64,000 nucleotides of DNA from Pseudomonas rhodesiae. Lineage in GTDB: Bacteria > Pseudomonadota > Gammaproteobacteria > Pseudomonadales > Pseudomonadaceae. How positions within the stretch are numbered: the first letter of the stretch is position 1; every line of letters starts with the position of its first letter. Made by a program: the position numbers and the translations under genes. The stretch lies in contig NZ_VFEU01000003.1 in assembly GCF_007858255.1 (NCBI RefSeq), positions 372,001 to 436,000 of the forward strand, read 5' to 3'. Under the pieces are notes generated by a model that saw only the letters and a program-made list of their open reading frames with translations, made no database searches and had not been told where the DNA came from. Positions 15,097 to 24,917 of the stretch are shown piece after piece.

Positions 15097-16910
15097 CGAC
15101 TCAGTCGCGCCGTCGCTTTACCCAGGTCGTGCTTGGCCTGGTGACCCTGCTGCTCGCCTCGACTCTGGTGTTTCTGTACCTGAAGGCCGCTCGTGACCAG
15201 ACCGCCAGCTACACCCAGTCGCGGGACTTGATCCGCCAACTGCAACAACTCAATGCGCAGTGGGACAGCGAAGTGCTCAAGGCCAGGATCGCGATCACCC
15301 ACAACTATGATCCCCTGGTCACGCCCCTCACGGAGATGACGCGGATCTGGGCCGAATTGAACAGCCGCGACACCTACCACAACCCAACCGATCTGAGCAG
15401 TTGGCAGGCCACGCAAGCCGCTTACCAGACGGCAATGCAGGAAAAAGCCCGGCTGGTGGATCAGTTCAAATCCCACAACGCGGTGCTGCGCAATTCCCTG
15501 GCGTTCCTGCCAACCGCCGAAGACGACATCCAGGCCCAGTTCAATCGCCTTGACGACGAAGGTCGGCTGCAGTTGCAAGGCGTGGCCACCGACACCTACG
15601 ACCTGCTGCTCAGCAGCCTGGAATTCGCTCAAGTCACCAGTGACGATCGGGCTGCCGACATCCTGGTGGGCCTGGGCAAACTGGCTACCAATAAGGAACA
15701 GCTACCGAGCGAATTCCAGGGCCCGGTGGAACTGCTGAGCAATCACATTTCGCTGATCCTGCGCGAACAACCGGTGGTCAACAACCTTCTTGAGCGGATT
15801 GCCGACGTGCCCGTGGCCGAACGCCTGGACGACCTGACCACCCACCTCGACCAGGACCAGCAGGCAGCCGACCGCATTGACCATCAGTACCACCGCTATC
15901 TGCTGATTTTCTCGACCTTGCTGGTGGCGATGCTGCTCTACCTGGCCGTGCGCCTGTTGCGCAGTTTCGCCGAGATCAACCGGGTCAACCGCCAATTGCA
16001 GGCCGCCAACGAAACCCTGGAACAACGCGTGGAGCGGCGTACCCAGCAGCTCAAGGATGCCCAGAGCGAACTGCTCGACAGCGCGCGCCAAGCCGGCATG
16101 GCCGAAATCGCGACCAACGTGCTGCATAACGTGGGTAACGTGCTCAACAGCGTGAACATCTCCGCCGACCTGGTAACCCGCAAACTGCGCAGCAGCAAAG
16201 CGCTGGGGCTGGGCAAGGCCATGCAGTTGATCAATGAGCACAAGGCCGACCTGGGTACCTTTCTCACTGAAGATGAGAAAGGCAAGCTGCTGCCCGGTTA
16301 CCTCAACCAACTGGTGGACGCCATCGCCGTGGAGCAGCAGGGCATGACCGATGAGTTGGCGCAGTTGAGCAAAAGCGTGGACCACATCAAAGACATCGTC
16401 TCCACCCAGCAATCCTATGCCGGCGCCGCCACGCTGCTGGAGCCGGTGCATATCAGCGACCTGATGGAGGACGCCCTGCGCATGAACGCCGGCGCCTTGA
16501 GCCGGCATCACGTCACGGTGGTAAAGGAATATGCGCCCGTGCCGGAAATCCTCGCCGACAAACATCGCCTGCTGTTGATCATGGTCAACCTGATCAGCAA
16601 CGCCAAGTACGCTATGTCCAATCTCAACGACCGCCCGAGGCAGATGACGCTCAAAGTCCAGGCACTGGCCGACAACACCTTGCAGATCAGCGTGAAAGAC
16701 GACGGTGAAGGCATCCCCGCCGAGAACATGACGCGGATCTTCACCCACGGTTTTACCACTCGCAAAGAAGGCCACGGCTTCGGCCTGCACAGCTGCGCGC
16801 TGGCCGCCGTCGAAATGAGTGGCCAGCTCAGCGCCCACAGCGACGGGCCTGGCCTGGGCGCGATCTTTACCCTGACGATTCCCATGACCCCAGCCGGAAG
16901 TCCTGCATGA
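15093..16910 (+). CDS. membrane-bound sensor histidine kinase
   Basis: 605 residues from ATG 15093, overlapping the peroxidase stop. TM1 (10-30, VVLGLVTLLLASTLVFLYLK) and TM2 (about 267-290) enclose a helical periplasmic sensor of about 235 residues (DAHL-like: aromatic-poor, Leu/Gln-rich). The H-box lies in IATNVLHNVGNVLNSVN with His345. The ATPase domain shows LISNAKYAM (N box), DDGEGIP (G1), FTHGFTTRKEGHGFGLH (F and G2). The sensor could read the redox state or product of the upstream peroxidase. It lacks its own REC; the next gene provides one. Confidence 0.9.
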   Translation: MTTQSRRRFTQVVLGLVTLLLASTLVFLYLKAARDQTASYTQSRDLIRQLQQLNAQWDSEVLKARIAITHNYDPLVTPLTEMTRIWAELNSRDTYHNPTDLSSWQATQAAYQTAMQEKARLVDQFKSHNAVLRNSLAFLPTAEDDIQAQFNRLDDEGRLQLQGVATDTYDLLLSSLEFAQVTSDDRAADILVGLGKLATNKEQLPSEFQGPVELLSNHISLILREQPVVNNLLERIADVPVAERLDDLTTHLDQDQQAADRIDHQYHRYLLIFSTLLVAMLLYLAVRLLRSFAEINRVNRQLQAANETLEQRVERRTQQLKDAQSELLDSARQAGMAEIATNVLHNVGNVLNSVNISADLVTRKLRSSKALGLGKAMQLINEHKADLGTFLTEDEKGKLLPGYLNQLVDAIAVEQQGMTDELAQLSKSVDHIKDIVSTQQSYAGAATLLEPVHISDLMEDALRMNAGALSRHHVTVVKEYAPVPEILADKHRLLLIMVNLISNAKYAMSNLNDRPRQMTLKVQALADNTLQISVKDDGEGIPAENMTRIFTHGFTTRKEGHGFGLHSCALAAVEMSGQLSAHSDGPGLGAIFTLTIPMTPAGSPA

Positions 16911-18307
16911 ACCAGCCTCCCAATCGACGCATCCTGTTGATCGACGACACGCCGTCGATTCACGACGATTTCCGCAAGATCCTGATGCCGACCGTTGAGA
17001 CCAACCAGGCTCTCGACGATCTGGAATCGGCGCTGTTCGGCGACACTGATAAAGCCGAGGTCCAGGCGTTCGAATTGCACTCGGCCTATGGCGGCGAAGA
17101 AGGCCTGCAATTGCTCAGCGCGGCCATGGCGGACAAGCGCCCCTACGCCCTGGCGTTCGTCGATATGCGCATGCCTCAGGGCTGGGACGGCGCCAAGACC
17201 ATCGAAGAGTTATGGAAAGTCGACCCCGGCCTGCAAGTGGTGGTGTGCACGGCTTATACGGATTACTCCTGGGATGACCTGCTGTACCGCCTCAAAGGCC
17301 ATGATCGCCTGCTGATCCTGAAAAAGCCCTTCGACAACATCGAAGTGCAACAGATGGCCAACACGCTCTCCAACAAGTGGGACATGGCCCGCCGCGCCTC
17401 CTTACAAACCAGCCACCTGGAGCAACTGGTGGCGCAACGCACCCTGGCGCTGACCCAGACCAGCGAAGCGTTGCAACTGGAAATCGACGAGCGCAAGCAG
17501 TTGGAGAGCCAACTGGTGCAGTCGGAAAAACTCGCGTCCCTGGGGCAACTGGCGGCCGGCGTGGCCCATGAGATCAACAACCCGGTGGGGTTTATCTCCT
17601 CCAACCTCAGCACCCTCGACAGCTACTTCAATCAGTTGCAGCAGATGCTCGATGCCTACCGGCAGGTCGAGGACAGCCTCGCCTCGGCCGAACAGCGCGA
17701 TGCACTCAAAACCCTGCGCAATGAACTGGAGCTGGACTTTCTCAAGGAAGACATTCCCATCCTGATCAAGGAGTCCAAGGAAGGCATCGGGCGAGTGGTG
17801 CAGATCGTCAAGGACCTGAAAAACTTCTCGCGGGTGGACAATGACCAGACCTGGCAATGGGCCAATCTGCAACAGGGCATCGACTCCACCCTCAACATCG
17901 TCGCCAGCGAGCTCAAGTATAAGGCCGACGTGATCAAGCACTACAGCGCGTTGCCGGAAATCGAATGCCTGGCCTCGCAACTTAACCAAGTGGTGATGAA
18001 CCTGGTAATCAACGCCGCCCAGGCCATGGGCCCCGAGCGAGGCACGATCACCATCAGCAATGGGGTGGAGGGCGATAACGTGTGGCTGGAAGTCGCCGAT
18101 AACGGCTGCGGCATTGCGCCCGAAACCGTGCAGAAAATCTTCGATCCGTTCTTCACCACCAAACCAGTGGGGGAAGGCACGGGGCTAGGGCTGTCACTGT
18201 CCTACGGCATTATCAAAAAGCACCACGGCGATATTTCCGTGCGCAGCGAGCCGGGCAAGGGCACGACGTTTCGCGTGGTGCTGCCGATTCGGCAGACGGC
18301 GGCCTGA
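16907..18307 (+). CDS. REC-histidine kinase hybrid (N-terminal receiver)
   Basis: 466 residues. The REC domain (8-155) has phospho-acceptor Asp86 ([12 protein letters not shown]) and the same inserted loop as the REC of the 12204 protein ([18 protein letters not shown] against ILIVDDTASIHEDFRKIL), so the two arose by duplication. A coiled coil follows (165-205), then a HisKA H-box [12 protein letters not shown] with His221, and an ATPase domain with [40 protein letters not shown]. There is no DNA-binding domain. It overlaps the upstream kinase by ATGA. It probably relays phosphate within this operon and to the two REC proteins with HD-GYP and EAL outputs. Confidence 0.9.
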   Translation: MNQPPNRRILLIDDTPSIHDDFRKILMPTVETNQALDDLESALFGDTDKAEVQAFELHSAYGGEEGLQLLSAAMADKRPYALAFVDMRMPQGWDGAKTIEELWKVDPGLQVVVCTAYTDYSWDDLLYRLKGHDRLLILKKPFDNIEVQQMANTLSNKWDMARRASLQTSHLEQLVAQRTLALTQTSEALQLEIDERKQLESQLVQSEKLASLGQLAAGVAHEINNPVGFISSNLSTLDSYFNQLQQMLDAYRQVEDSLASAEQRDALKTLRNELELDFLKEDIPILIKESKEGIGRVVQIVKDLKNFSRVDNDQTWQWANLQQGIDSTLNIVASELKYKADVIKHYSALPEIECLASQLNQVVMNLVINAAQAMGPERGTITISNGVEGDNVWLEVADNGCGIAPETVQKIFDPFFTTKPVGEGTGLGLSLSYGIIKKHHGDISVRSEPGKGTTFRVVLPIRQTAA

Positions 18308-18338
18308 GGAGCCGCCGTCCAGTCACGGCACAGCGCGC

Positions 18339-18866
18339 TCAGACCAGGTTCGCGAGCACCGACTTGACGGACTCGGGCGTCGACGCGTTGTGCTTCACGG
18401 CTTGCCCGTAGCCTTTGAAAATCGACACCACATCCTTGTTCGCCGCGCCTTCAATGGCGGTCCCCAGACCGTCCACCAAAGTCTTGTCCAAACCACTGAC
18501 CAGCCCCTTTACCACACCGTCCAGGCCTTTATCCGCACCGGCCACGCCGCTGAGCATGTTGCTCAAGCCTGGGATAAACCACGTGTGCTGGGCAATGTCG
18601 CCAGCCAACTTCTGTAAGCCGCTCTTGTCCGTTGAGGCCTGTACCGTGGGCTGACCCAAGGCGGGCTGGTCCTGCGTACTGCTTTTGCGCTCCAGCATAG
18701 CTTTCATGAGAGGGTTATCGCGGATTTGCCGATCGTGAGGCGGCGAGGCTTCAGAAACCGTCGAAGATGTCGGCTGGGTAATGGCGGGCGTTGGGATAGC
18801 CGCCTTCATGGCTGGGACGAGAGCCGATTGCACAAGCGGATGGGTAAGGGCAGAACTTATATTCAT
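18339..18866 (-). CDS. hypothetical Ser/Ala-rich protein, possible type III-exported protein
   Basis: 175 residues from ATG 18866 (MNISSALTHPLVQSALV); the longer frame upstream runs through the promoter-like box. I do not recognise a family. Residues 1-80 are rich in Ser, Thr, Pro and Ala with Ile at position 3 and few acidic residues early, as known for Pseudomonas type III export signals. Residues 95-175 form helices with repeated Gly (GLSNMLSGVAGADKGLDGVV, GLVSGLDKTLVDGLGTAIEG). An hrp-box-like sequence lies 60 bp upstream. Both points are suggestive only, since no type III apparatus is in the window. Confidence 0.6.
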   Translation of the reverse strand: MNISSALTHPLVQSALVPAMKAAIPTPAITQPTSSTVSEASPPHDRQIRDNPLMKAMLERKSSTQDQPALGQPTVQASTDKSGLQKLAGDIAQHTWFIPGLSNMLSGVAGADKGLDGVVKGLVSGLDKTLVDGLGTAIEGAANKDVVSIFKGYGQAVKHNASTPESVKSVLANLV

Positions 18867-18925
18867 GAGCGACTCACGGACAGAGGAGCGAATGGGATGC
18901 AGCGCTGGCGCACCCTGCGTTCCCC

Positions 18926-18954
18926 TAGTTGGTCGACGAGCGCCGGGAAGTTCC
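18926..18954 (-). promoter_or_regulatory. hrp-box-like promoter (imperfect)
   Basis: On the minus strand GGAACT is followed by 16 bases and then CCAACTA. The HrpL consensus is GGAACC-N15/16-CCACNNA; this site matches five of six bases in the first half and keeps CCA and the last A in the second. It sits 60 bp upstream of the 18866 start codon. Confidence 0.4.
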
Positions 18955-19154
18955 ATGCTCCAGGTGCCAACTGACCTTGAAACAATCTCAGAAAAGCGCG
19001 CGCCCACCGCTCGTCTGAAACACCTGCAAAGCTGTTATTTCTGACAGTAGACACTCTGCCCTTCCCGCTCAAAACTTCAGGCAAGCAGCACGGTTGCTTG
19101 CCTGCGTCGTACCGATCGTGGTGCCTGGATTTCTATCTTCAAGGAAAGACCAGC

Positions 19155-19379
19155 ATGTCTACACGCCGCGAGTTTCTGACGTACGCTTCGCTGGCCGCAC
19201 GCCTGCCAGCCCTGAATCCGACAGCCCTGGCGGCCGAGCACGCCAGCCCCTTTTCTTTCGAACAATTGGTCGAACAGGCGCAAGCCGACGCCTTGAAATC
19301 CTATAGCTATCCCAGCAACGCCTCGGCCGCGCGACTGGCCAGGCTCGCCGACAGCCCGGCGCACGCTCTGGCCAGCTGA
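19155..19379 (+). pseudogene. Tat-signal ORF, possible N-terminal remnant of opgD
   Basis: 74 residues from ATG 19155 with AAGGAAAG upstream. The start (STRREFLTYASLAA, AALAAEH-like cleavage region) is a twin-arginine signal, and FSFEQLVEQAQADALKSYSY resembles the first mature residues of OpgD/MdoD, the periplasmic glucan protein of about 530 residues. After about 55 residues the similarity I recall stops and the frame ends, 15 bp before bglX. I infer that most of opgD was lost. The alternative is a genuine small exported protein co-expressed with bglX. Confidence 0.4.
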
Positions 19380-19394
19380 CAACGACCCGCCGTC

Positions 19395-21644
19395 ATGAAC
19401 CTTTACCGTCAATTAGCCCTGCTCTACCTGGCGCTCAGCATAAGCGTCGGCGTGCAGGCCACCGAGCAGGACCCGGTGGAAGACCTGCTGCGGCAGATGA
19501 CGCTGGAAGAAAAAATCGACCAGCTCAGCCAGTTGGGTGTCCAGATCACCCCGACCGGTCCGGTCATCAATAACGGGCAGTTGCCGCCGGCGTCCATCAA
19601 CACCGTCGGTTCGGTGCTCGGCGCCTACGGTGCTGAGCAGACCCGGCAGTTGCAGGAGCAGGCCGTCACCCAATCGCGCCTGCATATCCCGCTGTTGTTT
19701 GCCTATGATGTGATCCACGGTTTCCGCACGATATTTCCCGTGCCACTGGCGGAGGCCGCGGCTTGGGACACCGACCTTGCCTACCGCACCGCCCGTGCCG
19801 CCGCCATCGAAGCCACGGCCAGCGGCGTGCATTGGACCTTTGCACCCATGGTCGATATTGCCCGCGACCCGCGCTGGGGCCGTGTGGTGGAAGGCGCCGG
19901 TGAAGACCCCTTTCTCGGTGCCGCGATGGCTGAGGCCAAGGTCCGGGGGTTTCATGGCGCAGGCCCCTCGGACAATTCTTCGATGCTGGCGACCGCCAAA
20001 CACTTCGTGACCTACGGCGCGGCGGAAGGCGGCCGCGACTACAACGGCGCCGACCTGTCGGAGCGCACCTTGCGCGAGGTGTATTTGCCGCCGTTCCGCG
20101 CAGCGGTGGCGGCCGGAGTCGATGGGATCATGCCGTCGTTCAACGAGTTGGCCGGAATTCCCCTGCACAGCCACAAGGCGCTGCTGACCGGTGTATTGCG
20201 GGATGAGTGGCGGTTCGACGGTCTGATCGTCAGTGACTACAACGCCATCTGGGAACTGAACCAGCATGGCATCATCGCTGTGCCGGCCGATGCGGCACGG
20301 CTGGCGTTCACCGCCGGGGTGGACATTGAAATGGCCAGCCAGACCTACCGACAGTACTTGCCCTCACTGGTGCGCGCGAGTCAGGTGTCTTTGGCCACCG
20401 TGGACGAGGCGGTGCGCCGCGTGCTCAAGGCCAAGCAACGCCTGGGACTGTTTGCCGACCCCTACCGCTACAGCGATGAAGCTCGGCAACGGGCCAATCT
20501 GCTCACACCGCAGCACCGTGCCTTGGCACGGGAGGCCGCGCAGAAATCCATCGTACTGCTGAAAAACACCGACGCGCTGCTGCCGTTGCCCAAGAGCCTG
20601 CGCAAGGTGCTGGTGGTCGGCAGCCTGGCCACGGACGCCGAAAGCACACTCGGGCCATGGCCAGGGGTGGGACTGGCCGCGGACTCCATCACGGTGCTGC
20701 AAGGCATTCGCAGCGCCGTCGACCCAGACACCGAGGTGATTTACCTGCCCGGCACTGCGCCCAACAGCGAACAAATCGAGGATTTGCGCTCGATCCGCCA
20801 GGCCGCCCGCTCTGCCCAGGTGGTGGTTGCCGTGCTTGGCGAAAGCGCCAACCAGAGTGGTGAAGCGCGCAGTCGCACGCATCTGGGCTTGCCCGGCGCC
20901 CAGGACGCGCTGTTGCGCGAGCTGCTGGCTACGGGCAAACCCGTGGTCATCGTGCTGATGAACGGGCGCCCGCTGGTGTTATCCGACACCGTTGCCCAGG
21001 CTCCGGCGCTGCTGGAGACTTGGTTTCTGGGCAGCGAAACGGGGCACGCGGTGGCCGATATTCTGTTCGGTGACGTCAACCCAAGCGGCAAACTGCCCAT
21101 CACCTTTGCCCGTAACGTCGGGCAAATCCCCCTCTACTACGCCTATAAAAACACCGGTCGCCCGCCCAGTGGCGAGGGCCTGTACACCTCCACTTATATT
21201 GATTCACCGTGGACTGCGCTGTACCCGTTCGGCTTCGGCCTGAGCTACACCACGTTCAGCTACGCCACGCCACACCTCAGCGCCGACCGGATTGCCTCCA
21301 CCGACACGCTGACGGTGCAAGTGAACGTCACCAATACCGGCCAGCGCGCAGGCGACGAAATTGTGCAGTTGTACCTGCGCGATGACGTCGCCAGTGTGAC
21401 CCGGCCGGTCCGCCAGTTACGCGGTTTTCGCAAAGTCCACCTGGCCCCCGGTGAAACGCGCACCGTGAGTTTTACCCTGGACGCGCAGGATTTTGCCTTG
21501 CTCGACGAGCACTGGAGACCGATGGTCGAGGCCGGCCGCTTCAGCGTGTTCGTCGGGGCCGACTCGACCACCGACAACCAGGCGCGGTTCGAGGTCACGG
21601 ACAGCCGCGTGCTGTCTGGCGCGGGGCCGTCCGGGCGGCCTTGA
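19395..21644 (+). CDS. bglX: periplasmic beta-glucosidase BglX (GH3)
   Basis: 749 residues with a signal peptide (QLALLYLALSISVGVQATEQ). GH3 N-terminal barrel: MTLEEKIDQLSQLG, APMVDIARDPRWGR, GEDPFLGAAM, AKHFVTYGAAEGGRDYN and nucleophile region GLIVSDYNAIWEL. The alpha/beta sandwich domain follows (KSIVLLKNTDALLPL) and a C-terminal fibronectin III-like domain (LTVQVNVTNTGQRAGDEIVQLYLRDD, split here for length). It removes glucose from the non-reducing end of beta-linked glucans such as osmoregulated periplasmic glucan fragments. It follows the opgD-like remnant by 15 bp. Confidence 0.93.
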   Translation: MNLYRQLALLYLALSISVGVQATEQDPVEDLLRQMTLEEKIDQLSQLGVQITPTGPVINNGQLPPASINTVGSVLGAYGAEQTRQLQEQAVTQSRLHIPLLFAYDVIHGFRTIFPVPLAEAAAWDTDLAYRTARAAAIEATASGVHWTFAPMVDIARDPRWGRVVEGAGEDPFLGAAMAEAKVRGFHGAGPSDNSSMLATAKHFVTYGAAEGGRDYNGADLSERTLREVYLPPFRAAVAAGVDGIMPSFNELAGIPLHSHKALLTGVLRDEWRFDGLIVSDYNAIWELNQHGIIAVPADAARLAFTAGVDIEMASQTYRQYLPSLVRASQVSLATVDEAVRRVLKAKQRLGLFADPYRYSDEARQRANLLTPQHRALAREAAQKSIVLLKNTDALLPLPKSLRKVLVVGSLATDAESTLGPWPGVGLAADSITVLQGIRSAVDPDTEVIYLPGTAPNSEQIEDLRSIRQAARSAQVVVAVLGESANQSGEARSRTHLGLPGAQDALLRELLATGKPVVIVLMNGRPLVLSDTVAQAPALLETWFLGSETGHAVADILFGDVNPSGKLPITFARNVGQIPLYYAYKNTGRPPSGEGLYTSTYIDSPWTALYPFGFGLSYTTFSYATPHLSADRIASTDTLTVQVNVTNTGQRAGDEIVQLYLRDDVASVTRPVRQLRGFRKVHLAPGETRTVSFTLDAQDFALLDEHWRPMVEAGRFSVFVGADSTTDNQARFEVTDSRVLSGAGPSGRP

Positions 21645-21727
21645 GTGCAAGCGGCGGTTGTCTGGGCCTTCGTTAGCGGCGCAGAATGCCGCACCGACCT
21701 GTAAGAGTCCGACCTCAAGGAACCCGT

Positions 21728-23347
21728 ATGAGCCTGTCCTTGCTAAGCCGTTACGCCTTCTTTGCCGTGTGCGTCCTGTTCACCCTTGCCAGCCTGCCGT
21801 TCCTTCACTATGAGTGGGTGTGGCCGATCACGTTGGTCACCGGCGCGCTGAGCCTGATCGGCATTTTCGACCTGTTGCAAAGCCCTCACGCGGTGCGCCG
21901 CAACTACCCGATCCTGGGCAATATCCGTTACCTGGTGGAGGCCATCCGCCCGGAAATCCGCCAGTACCTGCTGGAGTCCGACAGCGACGCCCTGCCCTTC
22001 TCCCGCGCCCAGCGTTCGCTGGTGTACTCGCGGGCCAAGAACGAGACCGCCGACAAACCCTTCGGCACCTTGATCGATGTGTACCAGTCCGGCTTCGAAT
22101 TTATCGGCCACTCCATGCGCCCCGCTCCCTTGAGCGACCCCAGCGCGTTCCGTGTGATGGTCGGCGGCCCGCAATGCACACAGCCGTATTCGGCGTCGGT
22201 ATTCAATATCTCGGCGATGAGCTTTGGCTCGTTGAGCGCCAACGCAATCCGCGCGCTGAACCAGGGCGCCAAGCTCGGTAATTTCGCCCATGACACCGGC
22301 GAAGGCAGTATCAGCCCTTACCACCGCGAACACGGCGGCGACCTGACCTGGGAACTGGGCAGCGGCTACTTCGGTTGCCGCACCAGCGACGGCCGTTTCG
22401 ACCCGGAGCGCTTCGCCGTGCAGGCGCAGAACCCCCAGGTGCGCATGATCGAAATCAAGATGAGCCAGGGCGCCAAACCCGGCCATGGCGGCATCCTGCC
22501 TAAACACAAAGTCACCCAGGAAATTGCCGACACCCGCGGTATCCAGATGGGCGAGGACTGCATCTCGCCGTCACGCCACAGTGCGTTTTCCACGCCGATC
22601 GAGCTGATGCAGTTCATCGCCCAATTGCGTGAACTGTCCGGCGGCAAACCGGTGGGCTTCAAGTTTTGCCTGGGCCACCCATGGGAATTCATGGGCATCG
22701 CCAAAGCCATGCTGGAAACCGGCATCCTCCCGGACTTTATCGTGGTCGACGGCAAGGAAGGCGGCACCGGCGCCGCACCTGTGGAGTTCACCGACCATAT
22801 CGGTGTGCCGCTGCGCGAAGGTTTGCTGTTCGTGCACAACACGCTGGTGGGCCTGAACCTGCGCGACAAAATCAAAATCGGCGCCAGCGGCAAAATCGTC
22901 AGCGCGTTCGATATCGCCAGCGTGCTGGCCATCGGCGCCGACTGGGCCAACTCGGCGCGCGGCTTTATGTTCGCCATCGGTTGCATCCAGTCCCAAAGCT
23001 GTCACACCAATAAGTGCCCGACCGGCGTCGCCACCCAGGACCCGTTGCGCCAACGTGCTCTGGTAGTACCGGACAAGGCCCAGCGCGTATTCAACTTCCA
23101 CCGCAACACCCTCAAGGCCCTGGCCGAAATGCTCGCGGCGGCGGGGCTGGATCACCCCTCGCAGCTGTCGGCCAAACACCTGGTGCGGCGCATGTCGGCG
23201 ACGGAGATCAAGTTGTTCTCGCAGTTGCATGTGTTCCTCAAGCCTGGCGAGTTGCTCACCGGCGAAGTGAATGGCGAGTTCTATTCGCGCATGTGGCAGA
23301 TGGCGCGAGCGGATAGTTTTGAGCCGCTAGAAGCTGAGGCTGCCTGA
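21728..23347 (+). CDS. FMN-binding glutamate synthase-family protein (GltB-like, membrane-anchored)
   Basis: 539 residues from ATG 21728 (TCAAGGAA ribosome site). Two hydrophobic segments lie in the first 50 residues (YAFFAVCVLFTLASLPFLHY, WPITLVTGALSLIGIFDLLQ). The rest is the FMN/Fe-S domain of glutamate synthase: GEGSISPYHREHGGD, KMSQGAKPGHGGILP, DGKEGGTGAAP and the Fe-S motif CIQSQSCHTNKCPTGVATQ. The glutaminase domain of real GltB is missing. These stand-alone membrane-linked proteins are common in Pseudomonas and their reaction is not established; true glutamate synthase activity is not supported. Confidence 0.9.
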   Translation: MSLSLLSRYAFFAVCVLFTLASLPFLHYEWVWPITLVTGALSLIGIFDLLQSPHAVRRNYPILGNIRYLVEAIRPEIRQYLLESDSDALPFSRAQRSLVYSRAKNETADKPFGTLIDVYQSGFEFIGHSMRPAPLSDPSAFRVMVGGPQCTQPYSASVFNISAMSFGSLSANAIRALNQGAKLGNFAHDTGEGSISPYHREHGGDLTWELGSGYFGCRTSDGRFDPERFAVQAQNPQVRMIEIKMSQGAKPGHGGILPKHKVTQEIADTRGIQMGEDCISPSRHSAFSTPIELMQFIAQLRELSGGKPVGFKFCLGHPWEFMGIAKAMLETGILPDFIVVDGKEGGTGAAPVEFTDHIGVPLREGLLFVHNTLVGLNLRDKIKIGASGKIVSAFDIASVLAIGADWANSARGFMFAIGCIQSQSCHTNKCPTGVATQDPLRQRALVVPDKAQRVFNFHRNTLKALAEMLAAAGLDHPSQLSAKHLVRRMSATEIKLFSQLHVFLKPGELLTGEVNGEFYSRMWQMARADSFEPLEAEAA

Positions 23348-23366
23348 GCCCTCCACGGTGAGCCCG

Positions 23367-24917
23367 CTAAGGGCTGCCTGCCGTTTTTTGCACGGGTGCA
23401 TCCTGTCGACGGATGACAAAGAGTTCGGCCTTGGCTGCACCCACCGTAAGCGTCTGCAACAATTGCCAGTGATCGGGGAGCTTGTGGGTTGAGCTCCCGC
23501 CCCACACCCCATCCATCAACCAGACTCTGCCTGAGCCCGTGGTGAGCGACTCCAACCGTTCCACGTAGACTCGATCCGCGTGTTCGTTGAAGAGTGTCCA
23601 CACCTGGTAGCCATCGGGGCGGCTAGACGTTCCATCACTGTTCAACGGCGTGTAATACATCGGGAGCGTGTCACCTTTAAAGTAATAAACCATCGGTAGC
23701 TGCAAGAAAAAATTCAGTACCAGCAGGCCATCTTGCGAAACAGAGTGCGACTTCACCTCGCTCGCCAGGCGATTGAACTGGTTGAACTCCTGCAGGTTTT
23801 GCGGATTTTTTGCGTATACGACAGACAGCCCATCAATCTGTATATAGGCCACCAACGCCAGTACTGTTAAAAAAACAACATATGAGCGTTCTAACAACCG
23901 GTCCAGCACCGCAGCCGCAATCATCGAGTAGGCAAAGGCACACATTTGGAAGTAACGGTAGACAAAGAGCGGCTTGAAGATTGAAACGACGATAATCAAC
24001 CCTATCGGTCCCCACGCCATCGTTACCAACAACGCGTACTTTTTCCCCAGCCTGTTGCCTTCAATAACAATGAAAACAGACATGAGCATTAACAGCACTG
24101 CCAAGCTATAGAAGGTGACGGGCGCATACCCTGTGCCTTCATTAGCATTGAGGAACTGCCAAAATACGCCGAAAATTGTTTTGATTTCCGACGCGGGTAT
24201 CCAGTCAAAGCCTGAATACTTCATTTGTTGTATAAGGCTAGGCAACCAAGGGATAAACATCAGCGCGATGGCAGCATTGGCGACCCACCACGAAGGCCTC
24301 ATAAGACAACGCTCCCCTTTAGGTTGCGTACTCGTCAAAAACGCCAGGTACAACCAATGCGCGAAAGCACATGTTACGGTGAAATAGTGCGTATAAAGCC
24401 CAGCCACCATCAGCAGGCAATAAGCGATCAGCCACCGTCGCCGGTGCGGTTGTTCAAGCCACATTACTAAAGCGATCATTGCCCCAAGCATAAATGTGGC
24501 ATATAGCACATACATGCGTACTTCCTGGCTGTAGCGCACGGCCATCGGCAACAGGGCAACCAGCAGGCCGCCCAGCATCATCGCCCGCCAGCCGGCCAGT
24601 AAACGCATCAACCACATGGCCAGTACCACATTGACAATGCCGAATATCACACTCAGTAGACGCGCAGTATGAACACCGTCGCCAAAGAGAAGCATCCACC
24701 CGTGCAATATCAAATAAAACAGTGGCGGATGAACATCACGCGCCGTGTGATACAGGATATCGGGGAGTGATTTGGCACTGAGGATCAGACTAAATGCTTC
24801 ATCGGTCCAGATACCTGACTTATCAATATCGTGCAGCCTCACCCAGGCGCCGACTAGCAGGATACAGCCACCGAGCACGATCGTTTTATGCTTGTTTTTT
24901 AAATAATCGCTAAACAT
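23367..24917 (-). CDS. GT-C glycosyltransferase, third gene of a gtr cassette
   Basis: 516 residues with about ten hydrophobic segments. The first periplasmic loop has the GT-C acidic motif in [12 protein letters not shown] and [15 protein letters not shown], which is typical of PMT/ArnT (GT39/GT83) enzymes. The C-terminal 130 residues are a soluble domain. It overlaps GtrB by eight bases, so it is the serotype-specific transferase that moves the sugar from undecaprenyl phosphate to O-antigen in the periplasm. Its DNA is more AT-rich than the neighbours (for example 23820-24500), consistent with horizontal gain. Confidence 0.82.
   Translation of the reverse strand: MFSDYLKNKHKTIVLGGCILLVGAWVRLHDIDKSGIWTDEAFSLILSAKSLPDILYHTARDVHPPLFYLILHGWMLLFGDGVHTARLLSVIFGIVNVVLAMWLMRLLAGWRAMMLGGLLVALLPMAVRYSQEVRMYVLYATFMLGAMIALVMWLEQPHRRRWLIAYCLLMVAGLYTHYFTVTCAFAHWLYLAFLTSTQPKGERCLMRPSWWVANAAIALMFIPWLPSLIQQMKYSGFDWIPASEIKTIFGVFWQFLNANEGTGYAPVTFYSLAVLLMLMSVFIVIEGNRLGKKYALLVTMAWGPIGLIIVVSIFKPLFVYRYFQMCAFAYSMIAAAVLDRLLERSYVVFLTVLALVAYIQIDGLSVVYAKNPQNLQEFNQFNRLASEVKSHSVSQDGLLVLNFFLQLPMVYYFKGDTLPMYYTPLNSDGTSSRPDGYQVWTLFNEHADRVYVERLESLTTGSGRVWLMDGVWGGSSTHKLPDHWQLLQTLTVGAAKAELFVIRRQDAPVQKTAGSP

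Noticed and set aside
21728..23347. Assignment as GltB of glutamate synthase
   Set aside because: The glutaminase domain is missing and there is a membrane anchor and no GltD partner.
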